From NCBI RefSeq assembly GCF_027942865.1, contig NC_134514.1, forward strand, positions 2,126,169-2,190,168: a stretch of 64,000 nt of DNA, read 5' to 3'. This DNA comes from Odontesthes bonariensis (taxonomy: Eukaryota; Chordata; Actinopteri; Atheriniformes; Atherinopsidae). Under the pieces are notes generated by a model. That model worked only from the letters and a program-made list of their open reading frames with translations. It did not search any database and was not told where the DNA came from. A program made the position numbers and the translations under genes. This document shows, one piece after another, positions 45,501 through 54,500 of this stretch (positions are counted from its first letter, which is position 1; every line of letters starts with the position of its first letter).

Positions 45501-47774
45501 GAAAATGTTTCAAATGTTGCTAAAGTTTACAGAGTTTAGAGCTTAAGAGAAATCAGCTTCAGGCCGGCTGATTTCAGCTCGGGCAGGAGCAAAATGCAGC
45601 AATGCATGCAGCTGGTTCCACAGAGAGGGGCCTGATAACTGAAGGCTCTGCCTCCCAAACTGGCAGCTGGTTCCTCAGAGAGGGGCCTGATAACTGAAGG
45701 CTCTGCCTCCCAAACTGGCAGCTGGTTCCACAGAGAGGGGCCTGATAACTGAAGGCTCTGCCTCCCAAACTGGCAGCTGGTTCCCCAGAGAGGGGCCTGA
45801 TAACTGAAGGCTCTGCCTCCCAAACTGGCAGCTGGTTCCACAGAGAGGGGCCTGATAACTGAAGGCTCTGCCTCCCAAACTGGCAGCTGGTTCCACAGAG
45901 AGGGGCCTGCTAACTGAAGGCTCTGCAGAGTTTAATTTGTTTAAACTCTGACCTTTTTTCCCAGGGATCATCGCTGCCAACGCCATCGTGTTCTGCTGCT
46001 GGAGGGTCCCGTCTCTGCAGCGCCTCATGATCAGATACTTCACGGCCGACCCGACCTCCAGTGAGTGTCCCGACGCCATCAGGCGCGGCGCTGACCGCGG
46101 GGCGCGGCGGCGGCCTCTCTAACCCTCTCGTCTGTCCTTTGCAGGGACGCTCTGCTCGCCGATGCTTCTGTCCACATTCAGCCACTTCTCCTTCTTCCAC
46201 ATGGCGGCCAACATGTACGTCCTCTGGAGCTTCTCCACCAGCGCCGTCTCCATGCTGGGCCGCGAGCAGTTCATGGCCGTCTACCTGTCTGCAGGTGCGG
46301 CGCCGCAGACATCTTAAACGCATCTCTGAAGCATCTCTGAGCTGCCAGTGTTTAAAGGAACCTTCTCTCTGTTTTCAGGTGTGATTTCTACCTTCTTCAG
46401 CTATGCCTGTAAGCTGGCCTCGGGGAGGTTCGGCCCGTCTCTGGGAGCGGTAAGCTGCTGCTTCCGGGTCATGTGATCCACCATGTTTGTTTGTTTCACA
46501 CAAAACTGAAGAAGAACAGGAAGGGAAGCTGCTTCTTCTTCTTCTTCTTCTTTTTTTGTACTTTATTTTTATAGAGGCTGTGTTTGAAACCACCTACTGC
46601 ATACTTCCATACTACATACTGCATATCAGGCCTGAAGCTGATTTCCCTTAAGCTCTAAACTCTGTAAACTTTAGCAACATTTGAAACATTTTCAGGAGAG
46701 AAAGTAGTCGTTTAGATCCCCAACGTGTTGAAAACCTGACAAAATACCGGCTGTTTACCATTTTGTTCCCACGAATTCGGCGCTACTAAAGCTAGCCGCA
46801 GTGAGCTAACGCACTTCCGGTTATTTTCACAAAATAAAATACCCGTTGCCTTTTATCATAGGGAAAGCCATTACGGTACAATTGGTGCTTTTGTTTTGAA
46901 AACAGGAAGTGAACCTACCCTCGTTGTAGCTAGCTTGAAACTGCCGTTTTGACAGGAAATGACGATCGGCGACGTCACGTTACGTTGCATCTTGGGTAGT
47001 TTGAGTATGAGTAGTAACCTCATGATGCATACCCAACATTTCAGAGAATCTAGTATGCATCCGGGAACTAAAAAAAGTTAAAGTTAGTAGGAGTAGTAGG
47101 AGAAGTAGGCGGTTTCGAACACAGCCTATGGCAGGAGCGAAATGCATTGTGGGTAAACGCTCTGCATACTGTCTGATAGATCAGTATGTAGTAAGCGTTT
47201 TCGAACACAGCCAAAGTATCCCATTCAGCCATTTCCAGTCATCATACCCAATCAGGTCGAGTTTTATCCTCTTTTCTTCACTCTCTTGTGTTTTCAGTCT
47301 GGAGCCATCATGACCGTCCTGGCAGCCGTCTGCACCAAGATGCCTGAGGCCAAGCTGGCCATCATCTTCCTCCCCATGTTCACCTTCACCGCCGCCAACG
47401 TAAGGCTCCGCCCCCTTCCTGTACCACCTGACCCCGCCTCCCCTCCCCCCCATCCTCACCCTCTCATGTCTCCGCAGGCTCTGAAGGCCATCGTTGCCAT
47501 GGATGCAGCCGGCCTGCTGCTGGGATGGAGGTTCTTCGACCACGCCGCTCACTTAGGAGGCGCCCTGTTTGGAATGTGAGTTCAGCTTCTTCCTTCCATC
47601 CTCAGAGCGTCACCTGACCTCTGACCCCTGACCCCTGACCTCTCTTCTTCTCTCCTCAGCTGGTACATCATGTTCGGTCACGAGTTGATCTGGAAGAACC
47701 GAGAACCTTTCGTCAAACTTTGGCACGACCTGAGAACCGGAGGAGGAGGAGGAGGAGGAGGAAGCTCGATGTAG
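39570..47774 (+). CDS. parl: Presenilin-associated rhomboid-like protease, mitochondrial (10 exons)
   Basis: Exons are 39570-39646, 43553-43742, 43807-43947, 44527-44575, 45965-46060, 46145-46294, 46379-46449, 47298-47399, 47478-47575 and 47660-47774. All junctions are GT-AG and phases agree. The sum is 1089 nt, or 362 residues, against 379 in human. PARL is the inner-mitochondrial-membrane rhomboid serine protease that cleaves proteins such as PINK1 and PGAM5. The catalytic Ser is in GA/SGAIM (Ser259, split by the exon 7/8 junction) and the His in FDHAAHLGG (His317). [10 protein letters not shown] and [12 protein letters not shown] mark core membrane segments. The N-terminus MAWRS and QQRCGFRK agree with the family. 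The C-terminus has an unusual run of Gly before SSM. AATAAA at 48033-48038 is the likely poly(A) signal. Confidence 0.96.
39700..39832 (+). repeat. Short duplicated GTTAGC words in parl intron 1
   Basis: A segment containing GTTCACTTCCAGCAGAGTGT is repeated at 39739 and 39800, joined by GTTAGCTCTGTTAGCTCAGT. It is a local tandem duplication just after the exon 1 donor. Confidence 0.7.
40585..40849 (-). CDS. Possible 3'-terminal exon of an unknown gene
   Basis: An acceptor-like TTTCCCCTCAG precedes 40849. The frame to the stop at 40647-40649 encodes about 66 residues containing [18 protein letters not shown] and ending [16 protein letters not shown] follows at 40590-40585, 57 nt after the stop. 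This acceptor, coding-like composition and poly(A) signal together look like a real last exon, antisense within parl intron 1. I do not recognise the family and found no upstream exon. It could also be a retroelement or chance ORF. Confidence 0.3.
41219..42105. mobile_element. Foldback element with 21-unit terminal array
   Basis: Two terminal units and a shortened left arm (GGGACAGTTCGCCTCTTCTG at 41245 to CTGCTGCGTCCTGTGAG near 41337) are followed by the inner loop (GGTGTTTGCTGCTCGGTC) and a complete right arm (41385-41660). The right terminus is amplified into 21 units. Confidence 0.85.
41661..42103. repeat. 21-bp array of foldback terminus (21 units)
   Basis: The unit GAACTGTCCCTTTAAAGAGG plus one base is in perfect 21-bp register. 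The position after GAG varies between GCG, GAG, AAG and GCA. Since 21 is a multiple of 3, both strands encode heptapeptide repeats (e.g. NCPFKEA), which are not genes. Confidence 0.95.
42106..43552. other. parl intron 1, right part
   Basis: No coding exon is recognised. A retroelement-type tail (ATACTTTATTCATCCCCCAA) lies near 42975, followed by AT-rich ATAATAATAAATAAATAGAT sequence. The word TACCACGTCCGCTCTGGGCT at 43268 is repeated in inverse orientation near 40957-40976. Confidence 0.45.
43975..44460 (-). pseudogene. Non-LTR retrotransposon 3' fragment in parl intron 3
   Basis: The minus-strand ORF 44178-44411 encodes [19 protein letters not shown] followed by [11 protein letters not shown], the typical C-terminal motif of LINE ORF2 proteins in fish. 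Its 3' tail (GTTTATTTGTAGCACATTTC in plus orientation) lies at 43990. It is a truncated insertion. Confidence 0.65.
44752..45056 (-). mobile_element. Retroelement 3' fragment in parl intron 4
   Basis: CAATTCAGTTTTATTTAGAA through GGGAGAAAAAACTCCCTTTG is a common fish LINE 3' region in reverse orientation. No intact coding part remains. It abuts copy D of the GGCTGTGTT family. Confidence 0.5.
45064..45597 (-). mobile_element. GGCTGTGTT element, copy D (inverted, no CATACT array)
   Basis: In reverse orientation it runs from the right terminus (CTGTGTTCCAAACCGCATAC) through the core to the reverse complement of GCATTTCGCTCCTGCCCGAG near 45590. The array half is absent. The 55-bp minisatellite begins immediately after. 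Confidence 0.8.
45598..45930. repeat. 55-bp minisatellite (6 units) before parl exon 5
   Basis: Units begin GCAGCTGGTTCCACAGAGAG and contain GGCCTGATAACTGAAGGCTC. On the minus strand each unit encodes a short LINE ORF2-like peptide ([12 protein letters not shown] or RAFSYQAP in another phase), suggesting that the array was seeded by a retroelement fragment. It ends about 35 bp before the exon 5 acceptor. Confidence 0.92.
46577..47213 (+). mobile_element. GGCTGTGTT element, copy E in parl intron 7
   Basis: It starts GGCTGTGTTTGAAACCACCT and contains only about 30 bp of the CATACT words, then the core (GGCCTGAAGCTGATTTCCCT) to GGTTTCGAACACAGCC at 47126. A further 87 bp (to 47213) repeats the inner GCATTGTGGGTAAACGCTCT segment in reverse and ends with a second terminus TTTTCGAACACAGCC. 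This implies a rearranged or nested partial copy. Confidence 0.8.
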
Positions 47775-48180
47775 GACTCTGGAACTGAGACAAACGTGTA
47801 AAGTTGTATAAAATGTACAGACAGAGACGCCGGATCCCTGCAGCCAACTGGGAACCAGGAAGGAGGAAACCTGAGCTAACGTGTCTTTATTTATGTTGGA
47901 ATCAGCGATTCTGATTCATTTCAGTCTGTAGAAAGCAGAGAGAGACGGAAAACCTTTCAGGTTTCTTCCTTCTGAAACACTTCGTCAGACTTTTCTTTGT
48001 CTTTTTATGTATGATTGTTGGTTTTCTTTCAAAATAAAACTAAAAGAATCCAAATTAGATTCTTTGCTGTGAACTGAGATGCTGAGAAGTTTGTTAAAGT
48101 AGATTTTTTTTTTTTTTTAAATGGGAAAAACTAACTGTTAAAGGTTAAAGGTCACCCCGAGGTCAGAAACCCAAGAGCTA
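47775..48180 (+). terminator. parl 3' UTR and poly(A) signal
   Basis: After the TAG stop at 47772-47774 the 3' UTR reaches AATAAA at 48033-48038. Sequence beyond about 48060 is intergenic with a T-run near 48103-48118. Confidence 0.7.
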
Positions 48181-48182
48181 CA

Positions 48183-48610
48183 TATCAGACTCTGCAGGCC
48201 TCAGTTATTATGTTAAATGTTAAAGCTGCAGGAGAAAGCCTCTTCTCTCTAAAAAGAACATGGCAGCACAGCTTAGGTTTGCAAAGCTGCATCTGAACAA
48301 ACCACAAGACTTCTGGAACAATGTCCTTTAGACAGACCAGACCAAAGTGGAGATGTTTGCTCATGATGCACAGCAGCACGTTTGGAGGAAACCAAACACA
48401 GCATATCAGCACAAACACCTCACACCAGCTGTCAAGCACGGTGGTGGAGGGCTGATGATCTGGGCTGGTTCTGCAGCCACAGGACCTGGGCACCTCGCAG
48501 CCATTGAGTCCACCATGAACTCCTCTGGACACCAAAGTGTTCTAGAGTCAGATGTGAGGCCGTCTGTCCGACAGCTGAAGCTGGCTCATCAACAGATTTA
48601 AGGTAAACAC
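48183..48610 (+). pseudogene. Tc1-like transposase fragment
   Basis: The frame around 48347-48600 encodes HDAQQHVWRKPNTAYQHKHL followed by TPAVKHGGGGLMIW and a region around the DDE catalytic segment of Tc1 transposases. The upstream part is in another frame (GTTTGCAAAGCTGCATCTGA). The reading frame is broken and the ends are missing, so it is a dead copy. Confidence 0.75.
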
Positions 48611-50280
48611 AAGAAACTTGTCCTAAAGGAAAAGAAAAAATGGACCAGACTCAGTGAACTCCCTATAATATAGATCAGTGAGCAGTGCTGACCAACATGT
48701 CATTGGGGTCATCGGGTGGGAACCTCCTTTCATCAGTGTTTCGTCTAGTTGGGCCCACGACACCTCCAGGAGGCTAGAGAGTGATCACTGGCGTCCCAGA
48801 GTAACTCCCCTAATGCCAGCCATCACTGCTCCTCACACCACAACAACCATCTTTTCTTTTTTTTTTTCCACAACCACCAGCTACCTCAGCCTCTCACCAA
48901 CTGCACACCAGTCACAGCGGGGTGGGGATTCAGACCCTGGTTCCGGTAGGGGGTAATGAAAGTATTGAGGGTGCCAGAGGTGGAGGCAGGACAAGACACA
49001 CCAGCAGATTCAGCAGACAAACTCACCTAAACAGTCCTACAGTCACTAAAAATGCCAGCAAAAACAAAGCCATACAGGCCAACTCACCCAAAATGGCCGC
49101 CTGGTTTCAAAAGGCTCACATGGGCCACACCCTCCACTTAAATATCTTGAACTTCTTCTTTGCTTTTTCCAAAAGTCTGTTTACCCCAGTAGCGAACCGT
49201 GAGCACTACGGCTGGGCCTTCACCTCAGCCCTCGTTGCTGAAGAAAAAAAATCATTGCGGGAAAAAGGCTATCAAGCTAGCCACAACGTTGGTCTCGTCT
49301 TCCGACAAAATTTAATTTCCTTCAGGATTAATAAAGTATCTCAAATTTAATTAAATAAAAAAAAAAAAAAACGAGCACGGACTCATACAGTCAATGGCAC
49401 GCACCCATAGAAAAAATACACACTCACACACACATGACACAGCCTGACTATCGACTGCTAACAACCATGATCAGTAACCTACACAAACCCAGACACATAA
49501 TGGCTCGGCGGCCAGTAATCGGATAAACCAATGAAGTGAATCAATCCTGTGAAAGAATAAAAACAAGTGAATGAAACCTGCACTCACCCATTATGAAGTT
49601 AACTCTGCCAGCCCCTCCATAACCTGCTCAGCCAACTCCTTGACGTCGGGTATGGTTGGTAACGTTACTGCGGCTAGCATTAGCAACTAGGCTGCTAGGC
49701 TATAAGTTAACCTTTGTTTACGGCCACTGGCTCTAACCTGATGCGCTAGCTGTCAAATCACCAGAAGTTTTCACCGGAAGTACTGGCGCACACACAAAAG
49801 TTTGAACGTCAACGGTCGCCATATTGTGCACAGAGTGAATTCTGTCTCTCAACCGCTCCACTCTGCACACTTTTCGGACTTCATGAGGGCCTACGATCTT
49901 TTTTTTTTGTCCCGCCCACTTCAAATCAAACCGTGATTGGTCAATTTTCCCATCACTCTCCAAACCAAAACACATAGCTTGGCCTTCCCCGAGATGCGTG
50001 AAGTCCTAACCAATTAATGAGCCGGTTAATCTTGCTTCGATAGAGATGGACGATTCTGATTGGATAGTATGTTTCAGGACAGTAACCCTTTCATTGCCGA
50101 TGTGAATTTGACAGTAAACTTAACTTTGGAACATAGATTAGCGAGAATGTAATGTATTGCATTAAATTAAATGAGAGTGATTGAGGTTTTTTTATGTATA
50201 CATATATTATTATTTAATACTAATATGTTTTTGTTCTGAATTTTTTAAGGCCTTCTCTGAAGGCGTAGAAGGCCCTGAGG
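48611..50280. other. Intergenic between parl and the claudin
   Basis: No gene recognised. The ORFs at 48678-48956 and 48922-49350 have no family resemblance. A T-run lies at 48858-48868 and an A-run at 49356-49370. Confidence 0.4.
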
Positions 50281-50575
50281 GTTCCCCTCTGGTTTACCCT
50301 AAGTGCCCCCCCTGCTGGTCCCCCAGCTGCTATTGCTTCTTCTAATCCAAACCCACCAACTGGACTTTACTGCCTCATCTGACACTTCCTTCACTATTTT
50401 CCTCACGCTCTGTCCACTTACACCCAGCTCCCTCAGCAATGAGACAACAGACTTTGCAACAAATCCTCTACATCCTACTTCCACTGAACAGATTCTAACC
50501 TTCCATCCTCGCTGCTCTAACAGGACAAAGATCCCAAACACAGCAGCAGATCTAAGAATCAAGGTGTTGCAATGG
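50281..50575 (-). pseudogene. Non-LTR retrotransposon C-terminal fragment
   Basis: The minus strand encodes LLEQRGWKVRICSVEVGCRG followed by FVAKSVVSLLRELGVSGQ and SSWWVWIRR. This pattern (GW-VEVGCRGF-LGV-G-ASRWLWIRR) is the C-terminal region of ORF2 in a fish non-LTR family. Only this part is present. Confidence 0.6.
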
Positions 50576-51014
50576 TCCAGTCAGAGTCCAGACCTTAGCC
50601 TGTTGTTGCTGCTCCGTGAGTCAGATGATGAGTAACAGTGCAAACATGCAGTGGGGCTGAAGTCCACCACCGGTCCGCATCATGACAAACATTTAAAATC
50701 TCAGATAAAATGAGATTTCTCCTGGTTTTACTGCCTCAGTCTGAATTAGAAATAATGAAGAATCAAGCTGTTTTAGACACGATTGAAGCATTCAATGCGT
50801 TTCTTTGACTGTCTGCCCTCACATCACCTGTTTCCTCCCAGCTCCTTACGCACTTATTTGTTTCCTAAATTCTCTTTTTCCCCATGTGTCTCGGTACCTA
50901 ACTTATCGCACTTACTCTAGCACTAGTTTTGCTCTTAGCTGTTTGGTTTTGGAAGGAAATGCACTTCTGATTTCTTGTGACCTGAAGTTCTTTTGCCTAC
51001 CGATGTGGAACACA

Positions 51015-51082
51015 CTTATTGTAAGTCGCTTTGGATAAAAGCGTCTGCAGAATGACCGTTATGTAATGTAATGTAATGTGTG
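51015..51082 (+). mobile_element. SINE/LINE 3' tail with TGTAATG repeat
   Basis: GTAAGTCGCTTTGGATAAAA and GCGTCTGCAGAATGACCG, followed by TAATGTAATGTAATG, is the recognisable 3' end of a widespread fish retroelement. Confidence 0.7.
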
Positions 51083-51395
51083 AAGCATCAGCAACAAGCT
51101 GGGGGTGAAACTGGGATTCCTGGAGGTCGATACTGGTGTGTGTTCAGAGGCCTTCCACAGAGTTCATCGACCCGAAACGCCAGCAGACCTGGGACCAGAG
51201 TGGGCTGACACCAGGCGCCTCAGATCCCTGAGAGCAGCCCGAGCGACGGACCGTCCGAGCCTCTGAGCACAAGATAAGAAACAATAAAGGTTTCAGAGCC
51301 GTCAGACCGGATTCTGACCGGATTCTGACCGGATCCAACACGTCTGAACTCAGACCAGTCGGCTCTCATCTGAAACAGGGTCGCAGCTCGCCGTG

Positions 51396-51496
51396 TTTCC
51401 AGGTGTTTCCAGGTGTTTCCAGGTGATTCCAGGTGTTTCCAGGTGATTCCAGGTGTCTCCAGGTGATTCCAGGTGTCTTCAGGTGTCTCCAGCTGT
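51396..51496 (+). promoter_or_regulatory. Phased CAGGTG array upstream of claudin start
   Basis: Nine CAGGTG hexamers occur at 51400, 51410, 51420 and so on to 51480, exactly 10 bp apart. A CAGCTG follows at 51490. The claudin ATG is at 51504. CAGGTG is the E-box bound by Snail and ZEB repressors. The 10-bp spacing would place all sites on one face of the helix. Each unit also resembles a splice acceptor (TTTCCAG/G), so the region could serve in RNA splicing instead. Confidence 0.6.
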
Positions 51497-51503
51497 CAGC
51501 AGC

Positions 51504-54500
51504 ATGGTGCTGGCCCTGCAGGTGGTGGGTCTGGTTCTGGGCGTGCTGTCCTGGTGTCTGCAGTCCAGCTGCACCTCCTCTCAGACCTGGAGGGTGAACA
51601 GCCAGGCCGAGTCGGTCACCTCCAGCCTGCGGCAGTTCGAGGGTCTTTGGATGAGCTGCACCGCCAATTCGCTGGGATCCATCCAGTGCAGCAGCTTCAA
51701 GACGGTGCTGGGCCTGCCAGGTGAGGGTGTTCAGGGCCCAGGAAAAGGTTCCTTTAGGAAGAGGTTCCTTTAAGAAAAAGTTCCTTTAAGAAGAGGTTCC
51801 TTTAAGGCGGGTTTATCTATACAGCACAGTCCAACAACAATGTGATTCAAAGTGCTTCACAGATACATTAAATCATAGGGCTGGGCGAGTTAACTCTTTA
51901 TTACCGCGCGTTAACGCATTTAAAAAAAAATATTATTATTTTTTTTAATTAATTTTGGGGGGGTTTGTGCCTTTAATGGAAAGGGAAGTTCAGAGAGAGG
52001 GGTAACAACATGCAGCACAGGGCCGTCCGATGCGGGACTTGAACCGGGGCCAGCTGCAGCGAGGACTGTAGCCTCTGTACATGGGGCGCCTGCTCAACCC
52101 ACTATGCCACGACCACCCCCGTTTTATTATTATGGGTGCCAATGCCGAAGGCATTAGACACACATATTACTCCTGTGCTGGACTATTATTCTTCCGTTTC
52201 CGTCATGAATTTCGGTTCGCTACTAGTCTAGCAGCGATGGTCCGACCGGCATATCGGTGCGCTGTTGCGTTTGGCTCTTATTAGTCGAAAGGAATTCCGC
52301 TCAACGAGCGCTAAAGTGGCCTATTTTAGAGGCCTTATAACTCAGCCATAAAGCATAACACAGACCTCATTCAAAGTTTATATGTGACAGGAGACTGTCG
52401 GCTTTAACTGAACCAAAGGGTTTGTTGATACATTATACAGCTTTGACACAACGGCAGTTTATGTTTTTGGAAGACTAAATCTCAGCTGAGGTGTCTCTCC
52501 CACTCTGCTTCTCACTCTAAATTCGATACTGCACCAATTCCTCGAACAAATGTCTCTCATGTCCAAAATATCTGCCCGATCTGGACAAATTTTACTTCAA
52601 AATATAGGTATTTTTGTCCTCTTTCACCCAAAGTCACACTCATTGAGCTCTGCCTCACAGATTTCTTACAAATTACCTCTGAGCCCAGAGGTCGCCTCTC
52701 CATTTCCATTATAAAAGGCCTAATGTCATCAAATTCAGGTGAAAAATTATTTTAAAACTGCCATAAAAAACCAGCCACACATAGTAGCCGAATGAAAATT
52801 ACACCGCTGGCTTCTGCCGTCTCTTGGGGCGCTGACGGTTCAAGAATTATTCGGATACGACTTACTTTTCGAACAGCGAACGTTTGTTCGAGACAGTCGA
52901 GTGCAGTCAAAATTATAGTGTAATTTTAAGAAGCCATAGTGAGCGTACATGTCAGAGACACAGGCGAGCCGCACCTGCTCTTGTTACCGGGGCAACGCCT
53001 TGTTAGCCTGCTCTGTTCTAAGACTGCTTATGAGAGCAGAGCCAAGATGGCTGCCCTGTTAACACAGCTTCATGTTATAAATCTGATCTGCTTTTCTCCT
53101 TTAAACTGATAGTGAGGGGAAGTTTGAAAACACCCACAATGCAATGGAAAAATGCATTGAAAAGCACTTAACGAGGCCATTTTGAAAATGCCATAAAAGC
53201 TGTATTTTAAACAGGACCTTGATAAAAATGACATAGCTGTCTTCATCATACCTGTCTCAGGAATTTTGCTCACAGGCTTTTATTTTGTAAAAGTCTGTTG
53301 CTCACAGGCTTTTATTTTGTAAAAATATGTTGCTCACAGGCTTTTATTTTGTAAAAGTCTGCTGCTCACAGGCTTTTATTTTGTAAAAGTCTGTTGCTCA
53401 CAGGCTTTTATTTTGTAAAAGTCTGTTGCTCACAGGCTTTTATTCTGTAAAAGTCTGCTGCTGTCTGCTGCGGAACCGGAAAAGAAAGTAATCGGCGGAT
53501 CCACCAAACATGGAGAAGGGTACGGAACTTTTACTCGGCCATTTTCATTTTAAAGTTCTTCCAGACGGCGGAGTCGACAGAACCAAAGTCATCTGTAAAC
53601 ACTGCCAAGTTGAATTGTCTTCTCAGCGTAGTAGTTCCAGTCTAAAATATCACTTAAAGGCAAAACACACAACTGATAGCAGCAAGTCATTCAAGGAAAC
53701 AGACAGTGGAGCGAGGCTTCTACATAAAAACTACAGAAAGATGCTGATGTTAAAAGTGTGTTTGCACAACAAATGTTATGGCACTTTCATTCATATGGCA
53801 GCACATTTAAAATAAAGCTAAATGCTAAAAGCTATACGCTACTTTTGGATTCATTTTTGGATTCTGCGTACAAATGAGATTAATCGTGATTAATCGGGGA
53901 AATCATGTGATTAATTACAGAATTAAATTTTTTAATTTATTTTTTAAATTTAATTTAAAAAAATAAAAAACCTGCGTTAATGCGCGATAAAATATTTATC
54001 GGCGTTAAATAATTAACGAGTTAACTCGCCCAGCCCCAATAACAACAGATTCTCAGAGTAAATGAATCGTCTGCATGTTTCAAACCTTTCTGACTTCTCT
54101 GATTTGTGTTTCCTGAACCTAACCACGGTGCATCTGTGTGTTAGTTCACGTCCAGGTGTGCAGAGCTCTGATGATCCTGTCGCTGCTCATCGGTCTGGCC
54201 TCCATCGTCGTCTCGGCTCTCGGACTGAAGTGCTCGAGGATTGGCACGGATCGGGTCAAGGAGCGGATCGCCCTGAGTGGAGGAATCCTGTTCATCGTGT
54301 CGGGTAAGAGACTCACTCACTGAGGGGAAAACACCCCGAAGGGAGCTGAAGGGGTCCCTGCTTTGGTTTCAATGGGTGCAGAAGCTCAGAAACAACGAGC
54401 TGAAACACATCGAATCAGGACAATATTCAGGAAACATTTCAGGAAACACGAGAACCGCCATCTTTGTTTCATGGCTGTTTTTTCGGCTTGGTCGTCTTAT

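Larger units (their letters stand above)
51876..54037 (+). mobile_element. BED-finger hAT-like element, copy 4, with inner insertions (claudin intron 1)
   Basis: It begins TAGGGCTGGGCGAGTTAACT at 51876 and ends GAGTTAACTCGCCCAGCCCC at 54037. The interior holds a TE segment with ATTTTGGGGGGGTTTGTGCC (51950-52120), a repeat starting GGGTGCCAATGCCGAAGGCA (52133 to about 53265), six 32-bp units (53272-53460) and the BED ORF (53510-53815). It lies in the same orientation as the claudin. Confidence 0.75.
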
